From: Mucilaginibacter tundrae
GTDB taxonomy: Bacteria > Bacteroidota > Bacteroidia > Sphingobacteriales > Sphingobacteriaceae
Reading direction: 5' to 3'
Length of the DNA: 64,000 nt
Assembly: GCF_013408825.1 (NCBI RefSeq)
Contig: NZ_JACCBZ010000002.1
Coordinates: 604,806 to 668,805 of the forward strand
Each line of letters starts with the position of its first letter. Position 1 is the first letter of the stretch. Below the pieces are notes generated by a model. It ran no database searches, had not been told where the DNA came from, and saw only the letters and a list, made by a program, of their open reading frames with translations. The position numbers and the translations under genes are program-made. Shown one piece after another: positions 45,820-54,934 of the stretch.

Positions 45820-48800
45820 TTAAAATTTAATATTAATGTTCAGTAAAAACTGGTGGTTATCCGGATACTTGAAATCGGCAACACCTGGAGTAACAAAATT
45901 ACCCGGAGTGATAGTTGTTGCAGGATCCTGGCCCAGATAGCGGGTGAACGTGTAAACATTATCGGCGCTTAATGATAGATTAATATCACTTAATTTAAGA
46001 CTTTGTGCAAAAGCTTTAGGTAATGAATAACCGAAAGCTATATTCCTTAAACTTAGGTAGCTGCCGTTTTTAAGATACCTTGTTGATACAGAAGTTGAGT
46101 TGGTATTGTTTTCAGGGCTTGGCTCAGTGGCTATATCACCTGGGTGAGTCCATACGCTGCTACCTTTAGGCAAAACTATCTGGTTTAACAAAGGCTCACT
46201 GCCATCATTTTCAACCTCAGCAAGGTTAGCATTGTAAACTTTATTACCGTACTCGAAGTAAGTATTAATCCTCAGGAAGAATTTCTTGTACTTGAACTCA
46301 TTATTAAAACCTCCCTGGAATTTAGGCAATGCCGAACCTTGTTCCTGCAAAGTTGCAGAAGCGTAATTAGAGGTCACCGATGTTGATATTACCTTACCAT
46401 TTGCATCTTTGTTTTCAACAAGCCACTGCGGCGCGCCTGTTTGCGGATTTACACCCTCCCATGTAGGCATGTAAAACTCATACAAGTTCCCCCCGGTACG
46501 GTATATTTGTGATACAGCATCTTCGCCGGTTGAAATAACCGTTGAAGGGAAATCCTGCAATTTATTATTGTTAAAGCTGATGTTAAAGTCTGTTGTCCAT
46601 TGGAAATCTTTATTCTTGATGTTTTGGCTGCTGATCGCAAACTCCAAACCATTGTTAAGTACCTGTCCAGTGTTTTCCCACTTAGTTTCAAAACCAACTG
46701 ATAATGGTTGAGCAACCTGCAACAGTAAGTTTTTAGTAACGTTGTGATAAGCATCAACAGTAATGTTAATACGATGAAACAAACCAATGTCAAAACCAGC
46801 ATCTAACTGATGTTTGCTTTCCCATGTTAAGTTAGGGCTCTCTAATTGCAATGGCGTTGCCCCTACCGCTGAGTTGTATTGGCTGGTAAGCGAATACAAA
46901 CCTAAATATCTGGATGCGCCAATATCCTGAGTACCTGTTATACCGTAGCTTAAACGTAGTTTTAAATTATCAACTGTATGGCTGTCCTTTAAAAAATCCT
47001 CGTTGCTTACTAACCAGCCACCTGATATAGACGGGAATGATCCATATTTATTACCCGGAGCAAATGCCGATGAACCATCAATCCTGTATGAACCGCTTAA
47101 AAAATAACGGTCTTCATAGCTATAGTTCACTTGTGATAAATAAGATAAAATTGATGGGCTGTCGGGTGAACCATTTACCGCCTGGCTATTTGCAACTACG
47201 TCTAAAGATTCAAGCCCGATCGGCAAGCCCTTACCTGAGGCACCAACAGTATTAGTTTGGCTGCCTTCAAACTCTACACCTGTTAAACCATTAATAGCAC
47301 TCTTACCTAATTTGAAATCAAATTTCAACAAGTTCGTTGATATACCACCGTAGTCATATGCACTTTGATCATTTATATATCCTGTACCATGGTAAACACC
47401 TTCAACAGTTGGGCTATAAAAAGTAGAGTTATAGTTATAAGAAGCCGAACCACGGTTAGTAGTATTGAATGTTAACCATGATGTTATTGGCAGGTTTAAA
47501 GCCAGGTCATAATTGATATCGAAACCTTTAAACGGATGGTCCGAATTATCTACAGTATTCACCGGGTTTGTTTTATCCCTTGACCACCATGTGAACTTAG
47601 AGTTACCATCAACATAAATAGCATTATGATTTGCATCATAAGGGTTATCCCAAGGTAAATTTAAGTAGGCGTAATAAATATCATTATAATCATAGCTTTC
47701 ACCTTCATTACCGCTAATGTTAATATTGTTGGTAAGGGTAATTTTATCGGTGATATGGTAAGTATTGTTAGACCTTAAGTTAACACGTTTATAATCCGTA
47801 TTCATAAAAGTTCCACCTTCGTCGTAATAAGTAACGCCGAAATAGTAATCGTTTTTAGCGGTTTTACCCATTGCAGAGAAATAATAATTTTCTACAGGGG
47901 CCGGTTTAAACATGGTGGTTAACCAGTTGGTATTGGTATTTAATATAGAAGCAGGGCGCTCTGATTGAAACTGCACCAAATCAATCACATAACTGTTACC
48001 AGTTGCTCCCGGGATATAATCACGGAATAACTGCTTTTGATTTTCATAAAGTTCGCTGCTATTCATCATGGTCATGGTACCAAAATCCGGTGTTCTAAAG
48101 CCAGTTACTGCTTGAAACTCGTATTGAGTTTTATCGCCTTTAGCTTTCTTGGTAGTAATGATGATTACACCGCCGTTAGCTTGTGAACCATAAATGGCAG
48201 TCGCGCCTGCATCCTTTAATACAGTAACACTTTCTACATCATTCGGGTCATAATCACCACCGATGATACCATCTACTACAATTAGCGGGGCTTGTGCGGC
48301 GTTTACAGAAGATACACCCCTCAACCTGATCTCGGATACACTACCCGGAGCACCTGAAGAGTTTACTACCTGCAAGCCAGATACTTTACCTTGAAGCATT
48401 TCGCCGATATCGTCAGAAGTGACATCTTTTAACTTCTCTGCCGATACTACCGCGATTGCACTTGTTAAGTTACCTTTCTTTTGAGATGAATAACCGGTTA
48501 CAACAACCTCCCCCAATTGCTTGTTATCTTCTTCCATCAAAATTGATATTTTGGATTGGTCGGCAGCAACCGGAATTACTTTAGTAGTATATCCAATTGA
48601 GTGGGCTTCAAGCGTAACAGCGCCCGAAGCAACGTTAATTGAGAAAAAGCCATCAGGGCCCGACGCTACCGCGCCTTTAGTAGTGCCTTGTAGTTGAATA
48701 ACAACTCCTGGCAGAGCGGAGCCATCCTTCGCTGTAACCTTTCCTTTTATTGCCCTTTCCTGGGCATAAAGGTTACAATAGCTAACTACTAATAAAAGAA

Positions 48801-48828
48801 AGAGTAGGAGTTTTTTCAAATTAAACAT
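45820..48828 (-). CDS. susC: SusC/RagA-family TonB-dependent transporter
   Basis: The protein is 1002 residues. A signal peptide ends YCNLYAQ (residue 22). A carboxypeptidase-like regulatory domain follows (AIKGKVTAKDGSALPGVVI). The plug contains DIGEMLQGKVSGLQVVNSSG and APLIVVDGI, the SusC signature. The remainder is a 22-strand barrel ending NHQFLLNINIKF. It imports oligosaccharides across the outer membrane with SusD, using TonB energy. It starts the main locus operon under a promoter with two predicted operators (49012 and 48915). Confidence 0.96.
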   Translation of the reverse strand: MFNLKKLLLFLLLVVSYCNLYAQERAIKGKVTAKDGSALPGVVIQLQGTTKGAVASGPDGFFSINVASGAVTLEAHSIGYTTKVIPVAADQSKISILMEEDNKQLGEVVVTGYSSQKKGNLTSAIAVVSAEKLKDVTSDDIGEMLQGKVSGLQVVNSSGAPGSVSEIRLRGVSSVNAAQAPLIVVDGIIGGDYDPNDVESVTVLKDAGATAIYGSQANGGVIIITTKKAKGDKTQYEFQAVTGFRTPDFGTMTMMNSSELYENQKQLFRDYIPGATGNSYVIDLVQFQSERPASILNTNTNWLTTMFKPAPVENYYFSAMGKTAKNDYYFGVTYYDEGGTFMNTDYKRVNLRSNNTYHITDKITLTNNINISGNEGESYDYNDIYYAYLNLPWDNPYDANHNAIYVDGNSKFTWWSRDKTNPVNTVDNSDHPFKGFDINYDLALNLPITSWLTFNTTNRGSASYNYNSTFYSPTVEGVYHGTGYINDQSAYDYGGISTNLLKFDFKLGKSAINGLTGVEFEGSQTNTVGASGKGLPIGLESLDVVANSQAVNGSPDSPSILSYLSQVNYSYEDRYFLSGSYRIDGSSAFAPGNKYGSFPSISGGWLVSNEDFLKDSHTVDNLKLRLSYGITGTQDIGASRYLGLYSLTSQYNSAVGATPLQLESPNLTWESKHQLDAGFDIGLFHRINITVDAYHNVTKNLLLQVAQPLSVGFETKWENTGQVLNNGLEFAISSQNIKNKDFQWTTDFNISFNNNKLQDFPSTVISTGEDAVSQIYRTGGNLYEFYMPTWEGVNPQTGAPQWLVENKDANGKVISTSVTSNYASATLQEQGSALPKFQGGFNNEFKYKKFFLRINTYFEYGNKVYNANLAEVENDGSEPLLNQIVLPKGSSVWTHPGDIATEPSPENNTNSTSVSTRYLKNGSYLSLRNIAFGYSLPKAFAQSLKLSDINLSLSADNVYTFTRYLGQDPATTITPGNFVTPGVADFKYPDNHQFLLNINIKF

Positions 48829-48914
48829 AGTTGATTTGTTAATAGAACGTTAACGGATAGGGTCATTTTAGTTTGGTATTATATTAGGTGGAAAATAGAT
48901 TAATCAGTAAATAA

Positions 48915-48931
48915 GTGTGTTCGCATACGCA
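48915..48931. promoter_or_regulatory. Predicted LacI-type operator O2 of susC
   Basis: GTGTGTTCGCATACGCA, centred on CG at 48922-48923, is an imperfect palindrome of the same family as 49012 and 35932. It lies downstream of the predicted start of transcription, in the susC leader. A downstream operator would suit repression by looping or roadblock. Confidence 0.55.
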
Positions 48932-48992
48932 GAATTTAATTGTGTATAATAGACAATATGTATTCATTACCATACCTATATTATCGTTAAAC

Positions 48993-49000
48993 CAAATATA
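48993..49000 (-). promoter_or_regulatory. -7 box of the susC promoter
   Basis: On the minus strand this reads TATATTTG, an exact TAnnTTTG match, about 165 bases before susC. The O1 operator at 49012 overlaps its -33 region, as in the nahK promoter. Confidence 0.6.
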
Positions 49001-49011
49001 TGTAAATTAAT

Positions 49012-49028
49012 TGCGTGTTCGCACACAT
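49012..49028. promoter_or_regulatory. Predicted LacI-type operator O1 of susC
   Basis: TGCGTGTTCGCACACAT is the best site in the window, a palindrome centred on CG at 49020-49021 with arms TGCGTGTTC and GCACACA. Its centre is about 20 bases upstream of the -7 box. Confidence 0.68.
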
Positions 49029-49200
49029 TATGTAAAAGTTTTTTTGAAAAAAATATACTTTTATGATTTTAACAATAAATCAATATAATAAATCAAAATA
49101 TCGGCTGATTAAACAACAATTAATTAACAAATTAATAACGAATCAATAACCAACTACATGAAAAAAAATTAAATGGGGAATATGAGCGCCTTTACTTCGC

Positions 49201-49845
49201 TTAGGCGAACATAATTGTACCAAAAAACTGTGGTAAGTGAAAGTTTGGTTGAGAGTGGTTTATGGGATTCCAGCTGAGATAATGCGGCACGGGAAGATCG
49301 TCGCCACACTTAAAAAAATTAGCCTTGCAATGTTGTCCGACTAATGAACTTATGGCATTATGTATAAATAGAGCAAAAGGAATACTTAACGTAAGCTCCC
49401 ACTCAGTATTTCCTTTATCATCCGGCGAAACACTAATGCTATATTGGCTTTTTATTTGGGAAATTATTATCTCACTTAACATTTTACGATCATTATTATC
49501 TGACCCGTAGCCGATTAGTGCAGTCCCAACAGGATTAAATTCCAAATTATAATAATTTTCATCATCGCCGAAGGCAATAAAAAACTCCACACAGCTATCT
49601 TTATAAACAGGGTCGTTTATTTGATGATAGTCGGCTTTAACGTACTTTTCAGTAACAAAATATTTCAGGAGGATATTATCTTCGGTATAAGCCATAGAGA
49701 ATGATACTAACGGCTTATAGCCATTATCGCTCCATAATAAGTTATCGACGCTTTGCCTTGTGCTGTTGTTTAACAATGAAGAAACAACCGCCATATCATT
49801 ATTAAGTTCATGATTGGAAATAAAGGCAATATGGAGGTTTTTCAT
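49201..49845 (-). CDS. Unexported CBM9-like protein
   Basis: The protein is 214 residues with no signal peptide (start MKNLHIAFISNHELNNDMAV). The core VYKDSCVEFFIAFG followed by DDENYYNLEFNPVGTALI is typical of CBM9-like domains. Those are found in sugar-binding and heme-binding proteins. A solo cytosolic copy is unusual. It has its own promoter box and operator between it and the regulator gene. It may sense or buffer an imported sugar. The function is unproven. Confidence 0.75.
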   Translation of the reverse strand: MKNLHIAFISNHELNNDMAVVSSLLNNSTRQSVDNLLWSDNGYKPLVSFSMAYTEDNILLKYFVTEKYVKADYHQINDPVYKDSCVEFFIAFGDDENYYNLEFNPVGTALIGYGSDNNDRKMLSEIIISQIKSQYSISVSPDDKGNTEWELTLSIPFALFIHNAISSLVGQHCKANFFKCGDDLPVPHYLSWNPINHSQPNFHLPQFFGTIMFA

Positions 49846-49853
49846 GCGAAAAT

Positions 49854-49870
49854 TGCGTGTACGGGCACAA
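49854..49870. promoter_or_regulatory. Predicted LacI-type operator at the CBM9-like gene
   Basis: TGCGTGTACGGGCACAA, centred on CG at 49862-49863, starts only 9 bases before the ATG at 49845 on the minus strand. It overlaps the -7 box at 49868, which places it over the start of transcription. Confidence 0.6.
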
Positions 49871-49875
49871 AGATA
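49868..49875 (-). promoter_or_regulatory. -7 box of the CBM9-like gene
   Basis: On the minus strand this reads TATCTTTG, an exact TAnnTTTG match. It gives a leader of only about 15 bases before the ATG. A TTG lies 23 bases further upstream as a possible -33 element. Confidence 0.5.
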
Positions 49876-49904
49876 ATTTATAATTAATAAATCATCGTCA
49901 AGAA

Positions 49905-51008
49905 TTAGATATTGGGGAATGAGGGATCTTTCTCGTCCAAAAAATAATTAAGGTTTTCCTTAGTAACAATATCCAGCGGAAGATATTTAAGTATAGGCAC
50001 GTCTTTTTTGAACACCAGGTGCTCTGCTAATTGATAAATACCCCAGTACCCCTGCCCTTTCGGGTTTTGGTTGATGAGGAAACTAATATTGCCTTTCTCC
50101 AGATAATGCAGGTTTGGCGGTATTAAATCGTAGCCTATCAATTTAATGTGAGTGATGTGGCGCTGCTCTAAATACTTAGCTACATCGTAAGCCTGTGAAG
50201 TAGTTACAAATATTTGTTTAAGATCAAGGGTCTGTTCAAAAATCTCATCCAGTTTTTTGATAAAACCAGATTGACTTGATCTTTTCAACTCTACCCTTAA
50301 TATGTTATATTGATGATCGAGGCTATTTTGGGCAAAATAGTTTTTAAAACCTTGCTCCTTCTTCACTAAGTGCTGGGCATTGCTTATTTCTTCGTCAATA
50401 TGCGCTATTAATATAGAACAAGGCGAAGGTTGCCCATAGTGTACCAGTTTAGCGGCTACTTGCCCACTCTGGTAAGAATCCTGACCAATATAGCTCAACG
50501 GATCGTAGTCGGCTATTTGGGTATTGAAGAGGACAAACGGAATTCCGGCGGCGCTCCACTTTTCAAAAAAGGTTAGTGTTTCCTTATAATATATAGGTGA
50601 TAGTAAAATGCCATCAGGATTTCTCTGGGTGATCTCGTTTGCCTTGGCAACATAGGCATCTACATCCTGCGGGTCAAATACGAATTGTTCTACGGTAACG
50701 CCGTATTGTTTCAGGTCTTGCTCTGCCTTTTCAATACCTGATTTTGGGGCCAGCCAAAAATTATCATAATTATGATCGGGAAGCAGGGCGGCAAAATAGT
50801 ATTGTTTTTTTGATCCCAGCATACGAGCCATCATGTTTGGCTCATAGTTTAGTTCCTTGATGATTTTTAAAACACGCTCTTTTACGTCGTCGGCCACGCG
50901 GCCGCGGTTATGTATAACCCTATCAACGGTACCGGTTGACACATTAGCTTTGAGCGCGATATCTTTTATACGTATTACCGAACTTTGCGAAACAGGTTTA
51001 TTCTTCAT
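49905..51008 (-). CDS. LacI-family transcriptional regulator
   Basis: The protein is 367 residues from ATG 51008. An ATG at 51035 adds a hydrophobic nonapeptide and is less likely. The N-terminal helix-turn-helix reads IRIKDIALKANVSTGTVDRV and is followed by the hinge helix (NYEPNMMARMLGSKK). The C-terminal part is a periplasmic-binding-protein-like sugar sensor (SPIYYKETLTFFEKW). The GTVDRVIHNRGRV form marks a Bacteroidota LacI subgroup. It probably binds the CG-centred palindromes near the CBM9-like gene, susC and nahK, releasing them when sugar is present. Confidence 0.88.
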   Translation of the reverse strand: MKNKPVSQSSVIRIKDIALKANVSTGTVDRVIHNRGRVADDVKERVLKIIKELNYEPNMMARMLGSKKQYYFAALLPDHNYDNFWLAPKSGIEKAEQDLKQYGVTVEQFVFDPQDVDAYVAKANEITQRNPDGILLSPIYYKETLTFFEKWSAAGIPFVLFNTQIADYDPLSYIGQDSYQSGQVAAKLVHYGQPSPCSILIAHIDEEISNAQHLVKKEQGFKNYFAQNSLDHQYNILRVELKRSSQSGFIKKLDEIFEQTLDLKQIFVTTSQAYDVAKYLEQRHITHIKLIGYDLIPPNLHYLEKGNISFLINQNPKGQGYWGIYQLAEHLVFKKDVPILKYLPLDIVTKENLNYFLDEKDPSFPNI

Positions 51009-51044
51009 CACTGGATACAATATTACAAATATCAATATAAAAAC

Positions 51045-51110
51045 TGCGTGCTTTTTTTAAACACATCAATATTATTATTTAATTTACAGAAACACTACAC
51101 ACAGTGCGTG
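51045..51110. promoter_or_regulatory. Possible operator half-sites upstream of the LacI gene
   Basis: TGCGTG occurs at 51045-51050 and again at 51105-51110. Each matches one half of the proposed operator, but neither has a correctly spaced partner half. They may allow weak autoregulation or be chance. Confidence 0.25.
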
Positions 51111-51291
51111 ATTACCTAATTAAGCATATCGTAGTGAAGACATCAAGCAAGGTAGCTTTTCAATTTGCAGTTGATACACTACTCACGGATTGAACTTAAG
51201 ATATGTGCAAACAAAAACTACCTTTTCAAACGCCGTTTAATAATATTTAAACCTTAAAACCTTTGTTTGGTCAATCTGTTAGTTTATCATT

Positions 51292-51843
51292 ATGGAAACT
51301 AACCGACTATCATCCACACTTGCAGCTGCGCTTAACGCGCAAATGACAAACGAGGCACATAACTCACAGATATATCTTGCCTATGCCGCTTGGGCAAGCG
51401 AAAAGGGCTACGGCGGCATCGCCAATTTTTTATTCAGGCACGCCAATGAAGAGCGTAATCATATGATGAAGTTTTTGGAATATATCCTTAAACGCGGTGC
51501 CAAAGTTACTATTACCGAAATACCCGGCCCTGGTGCTGACCCGGTAAGCGTTAATGATTGCTTTGAAAAAGTATTTAAATATGAGGTGCAAAATACCACC
51601 TCTATTTATGATATAGTAAATATGAGCATGGCCGAAAAAGACTGGGCAACCTGGAACTTTTTACAGTGGTTTGTGAAAGAACAAACCGAAGAAGAAACTA
51701 TGGCAATGGATCTGTTGGATAAGATAAAAGTGGCCGGCGGGCCCGATGCTAAAGATGATGCCCTGTTTGCTTTGGACAACGAATTGGCTAAAACGCCCGA
51801 TGACGCTATACTGGCGCAGGATGTTACCGTAGAAAAACCGTAA
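51292..51843 (+). CDS. ftnA: Ferritin
   Basis: The protein is 183 residues, a four-helix bundle with ferroxidase-type residues in QMTNEAHNSQIYLAYAAWAS and HANEERNHMMKFLEYI, and later in WFVKEQTEEETMAMDLLDKI. It stores iron as a 24-mer in the cytosol. It has its own terminator at 51868 and is divergent from the LacI gene. No iron-box-like operator was recognised. Confidence 0.95.
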   Translation: METNRLSSTLAAALNAQMTNEAHNSQIYLAYAAWASEKGYGGIANFLFRHANEERNHMMKFLEYILKRGAKVTITEIPGPGADPVSVNDCFEKVFKYEVQNTTSIYDIVNMSMAEKDWATWNFLQWFVKEQTEEETMAMDLLDKIKVAGGPDAKDDALFALDNELAKTPDDAILAQDVTVEKP

Positions 51844-51867
51844 TTCAATAAGTACATACATTCACTT

Positions 51868-51903
51868 AACTCCTGGCAATAAACCGTCAGGAGTTATTTT
51901 TTT
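51868..51903 (+). terminator. Rho-independent terminator of ferritin
   Basis: AACTCCTG (51868-51875) pairs with CAGGAGTT (51888-51895). An A and a run of T follow immediately. The loop is 12 nt. Confidence 0.85.
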
Positions 51904-51978
51904 GAAAATTTTACACGCTGATAACCAGCCGTTCGCACAAGACCACGATCTTGGTGCTCTATTACCAATCGGTTACTT

Positions 51979-52620
51979 ATGTGTAAAAAGTTATTATTGT
52001 TTATCCTGTTATTTAAACTATTACCGGCCTCGGCACAAACAGACTGGAAGTTTAATAGTGAAAACGACGGGATAAAGATTTATACCAGCATTGTACCTAA
52101 TTCAAAAATAAAAGCGATTAGGGTAGAATGTAATTATAAGGCTACACCTTCGCAATTTGTAGCTGTTTTACTTGATATTAAAAATTCGCCTGAGTGGCTT
52201 TATCATACCAAGTTTTGTAAAGTATTTAAAGAAGTTTCGCCACAAGAGCTTTATTATTATTCAGAAGTTACGCTACCCTGGCCTGCTGAAAACCGGGACT
52301 TTGTGTCGCACCTCGCGGTAAGCCAAAATCCAACCACGAAAGTAGTATTTGTTGATGGCCCGGCCGTCCCTGGCTTTGTCCCGGTAAAATCGAATATTGT
52401 GCGAGTTGACCATTCAGGCAGCCAATGGGAAATTATACCCTTGGCTAATAACGAAATCAGGGTGAAGTATACCCTGCATGTTGATCCGGGAGGCGCCTTG
52501 CCTGCATGGTTGATAAATATGTTTGCTACTGAAGCGCCAATCCAGATCTTCAAAAACCTGAAAACAGAATTACAGAAACCAGCCTATAAAAACACCTCAC
52601 TTCCATTCATCCAAAACTGA
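51979..52620 (+). CDS. Exported START-domain protein
   Basis: The protein is 213 residues with a signal peptide ending PASAQ (residue 20). The START-like (Bet v 1 fold) domain holds WKFNSENDGIKIYTS, DIKNSPEWLYHTKFCK, YYYSEVTLPWPAENRDFVSH and YTLHVDPGGALPAWLINMF. START domains bind lipids or other hydrophobic molecules. It stands alone, and its stop touches the stop of the convergent dehydrogenase gene. No ligand can be named. Confidence 0.82.
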   Translation: MCKKLLLFILLFKLLPASAQTDWKFNSENDGIKIYTSIVPNSKIKAIRVECNYKATPSQFVAVLLDIKNSPEWLYHTKFCKVFKEVSPQELYYYSEVTLPWPAENRDFVSHLAVSQNPTTKVVFVDGPAVPGFVPVKSNIVRVDHSGSQWEIIPLANNEIRVKYTLHVDPGGALPAWLINMFATEAPIQIFKNLKTELQKPAYKNTSLPFIQN

Positions 52621-53562
52621 TCAGGATTCCAGCCACTCTTCAACAGCTTTAACGGTGTCGGTATAAAACAGTTTGTATGTATTTTCGGTAACATATCCAA
52701 CATGCGATGTTGCCAGTAAATTATCTAACTTCCGGAAAGGATGATCTGCAGGCAATGGCTCTACATTAAATACATCAATTGCCGCTCCGGCAATTTTATG
52801 CTGTTGCAGCGTTTCTATCAATGCCGTTTCGTTCACTAAGGGGCCGCGGGATGTATTGATAAAGTAAGCTGTAGGCTTCATCAGAGCTAAATCTTCTTTA
52901 CCAACTATCCCCCTTGAGCGATCACTTAGCACCATATGGATGGTAACAAAATCAGCTTGTTTGAATAATTCTTCCTTGCTCACTAATTGCGCGCCTGATT
53001 CGGCTGCTTTTTCTGCGGTAAGGTTCGGGCTCCAGGCAATTACGTTCATGTCAAAAGCTTTAGCATAAGCGGCAATTTTGCTCCCTACCCTGCCCATGCC
53101 TAATATACCCATGGTTTTTCCCTTAAAGTCGCCGCCAATGGTGGTTTGCCACCCTCCTGATTTAAAGTTATTGCTTTCTTGTGGGATATGCCTCGCTATA
53201 GCCATAATGAGTGCCCAGGTCATTTCGGGTGCGCCGCTTTCTAAATAACCTGTGTATTTTAGGGTAATGCCGAACTCTTCAACTGCTTTTATATCGATAG
53301 ACGCGTTACGCATGCCGGTGGAAACGATCAGTTTTAAATTAGGAAGTTGGGAGAGTATGCTGCGGTTCAACGGTGTTCTTTCGCGCATTACGCATACTAT
53401 ATTAAAAGGCAACAAACGTTCAATCACCGCTTTTTCATCAGCTAGATGATCGGTAAATACTTTCACTTCTGCCTTAGTAGTAATAGCCGACCAGTCGGCA
53501 AATTTAAAGGCTACTTGCTGATAATCATCCAGCACGGCAATTTTAACAGTCGAATTATTCAT
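52621..53562 (-). CDS. D-2-hydroxyacid dehydrogenase family protein
   Basis: The protein is 313 residues. The NAD-binding motif is GILGMGRVGSKIA. The catalytic region includes YFINTSRGPLVNETALIE with its Arg, and a C-terminal HVGYVTENTYKLF with the catalytic His. It reduces 2-ketoacids or oxidises the matching hydroxyacids, or it may act on phosphoglycerate-like substrates. The context gives no clue to the substrate. It is convergent with the START gene, the stops being directly adjacent. Confidence 0.85.
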   Translation of the reverse strand: MNNSTVKIAVLDDYQQVAFKFADWSAITTKAEVKVFTDHLADEKAVIERLLPFNIVCVMRERTPLNRSILSQLPNLKLIVSTGMRNASIDIKAVEEFGITLKYTGYLESGAPEMTWALIMAIARHIPQESNNFKSGGWQTTIGGDFKGKTMGILGMGRVGSKIAAYAKAFDMNVIAWSPNLTAEKAAESGAQLVSKEELFKQADFVTIHMVLSDRSRGIVGKEDLALMKPTAYFINTSRGPLVNETALIETLQQHKIAGAAIDVFNVEPLPADHPFRKLDNLLATSHVGYVTENTYKLFYTDTVKAVEEWLES

Positions 53563-53654
53563 TATATTATAGGCTTATACGGCGCTACAATATTACACGT
53601 TTTTTAACGGTATATGTTTCAATTAATAAAGATGCCGGAATAATTTACTCCACT

Positions 53655-53915
53655 TTATTGTGCATGCACCTCGTTGTCTACGTCTTCACGTTCAACCATT
53701 ATTTTGCATTCGCCTACCAGTGCGGCTATAGCGCCTATAGCAGCCAGCATCGGCATAATTAAAACACCTATCAGGCCGAAGGTTAGCGGGAAGCTGGCCA
53801 GTTCCTTATCGTATTTATCGTAGATGGTGATCTTACGTACATTACCTTCCGCTATGAGTTCCTTAACCTTTTTTACCAGGTTCTCGCCGTTGATGTGAAA
53901 TGATTCTTTTGTCAT
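53655..53915 (-). CDS. DUF4342 small protein
   Basis: The protein is 86 residues. The helix GENLVKKVKELIAEGNVRKI followed by TIYDKYDKELASFPL matches DUF4342. A hydrophobic stretch (FGLIGVLIMPMLAAIGAIAA) could anchor it in the membrane. The C-terminal end is acidic (EREDVDNEVHAQ). The family is sometimes found near ubiquitin-like or envelope genes, but its function is unknown. It is single and separated from the neighbours. Confidence 0.78.
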   Translation of the reverse strand: MTKESFHINGENLVKKVKELIAEGNVRKITIYDKYDKELASFPLTFGLIGVLIMPMLAAIGAIAALVGECKIMVEREDVDNEVHAQ

Positions 53916-54069
53916 GATATTTGTTATTTATATAACAAAGGTACATCAGCCTAAAAAAAGGTTACTATATAAATCGGTGTGATGTAGCTTTTTATCGGTA
54001 AAATTGCGGATGATTCGGTGACAACGCCTTCTACTCAAAACATAATCGCCTAAATAAACTTATACCAAC

Positions 54070-54849
54070 ATGACTTCCGCAATTATCATTATCATCCTAG
54101 TTATTGTTGCCCTTTATTTTGTATTCCGCAAAAAAGGAAAGATCACACCGGCTGTAATTGATTTAGAACCTACTGAGTATAAAAAGCTATTAACTGAGCA
54201 TGTTTCATTTTATCAAAAACTTACCGACACAGATAAAGACCGTTTTGAACAAATGATTGCTGATTTTTTAGCTGAAACCAATATTGAGGGAATCGGCACA
54301 GAAATAACTCCGCTTGACAGAACGCTGATCGCATCCAGCGCGGTGATACCTATTTTTGGTTTCCCGGAATGGAAATATAAAAACCTGACCAACATAATAC
54401 TGTACCCGGATACCTTTGACAAGGATTTTCAGTTTGAGGGTGAGAACCGCAATATTATGGGGATGGTAGGCACTGGTTATATGAACGGGCAGATGTTGCT
54501 ATCAAGGGCGGCCTTAACTAAAGGGTTTTCTAAAAATAGTGGCAAAGAAAATGCCGCCATACATGAGTTTGTACATCTTTTAGATAAAGCGGATGGCGAT
54601 ACTGATGGCGTGCCTGAAACTTTTATCCCGCACGAATATGCCGAACCCTGGCTTAAAATGATGCACCAGGAAATGCATAAAATTAGCGAGGGTCATTCAG
54701 ATATTAACCCTTACGCTTTAACCAATGAAGCGGAATTTTTAGCGGTTGCTTCTGAATACTTTTTTGAAAAGCCAACTGAACTACAGCACAAACATCCGGA
54801 ACTTTATGCTGAATTGAGCAGAATATTTGGGCAGAATTTGGCCGATTAA
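54070..54849 (+). CDS. M90 (MtfA-like) metallopeptidase
   Basis: This 259-residue protein starts with one membrane anchor (residues 4-19). The zinc motif is AIHEFVHLLDKADG (His165, Glu166, His169). A second conserved segment, NEAEFLAVASEYFFEKP, carries the third ligand region. MtfA acts on glucose-transport control in enterobacteria, whereas Bacteroidota lack that PTS circuit. The role here is therefore unknown, but peptidase activity is likely. It has about 85 bp to the MutS-like gene. Confidence 0.86.
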   Translation: MTSAIIIIILVIVALYFVFRKKGKITPAVIDLEPTEYKKLLTEHVSFYQKLTDTDKDRFEQMIADFLAETNIEGIGTEITPLDRTLIASSAVIPIFGFPEWKYKNLTNIILYPDTFDKDFQFEGENRNIMGMVGTGYMNGQMLLSRAALTKGFSKNSGKENAAIHEFVHLLDKADGDTDGVPETFIPHEYAEPWLKMMHQEMHKISEGHSDINPYALTNEAEFLAVASEYFFEKPTELQHKHPELYAELSRIFGQNLAD

Positions 54850-54934
54850 TTCAGAAAAATCAAATTAAAACTTTGTTACATAATATTTTATCCCGGTATA
54901 AGTTTATAGGTTAGCAATTCTTTTAAGCGCAACC

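Larger units (their letters stand above)
48829..49200. other. Regulatory gap upstream of susC
   Basis: This 372-bp stretch holds no gene. It is AT-rich and contains one exact -7 box, two operator-like palindromes and a poorly structured leader of about 155 bases before the susC ATG. A run of A and T around 49030-49170 shows no further recognisable sites. Confidence 0.7.

Noticed and set aside
51045..51066. Full operator upstream of the LacI gene
   Set aside because: TGCGTG and ACACAT are present but ten bases apart instead of five, so only half-sites are claimed.
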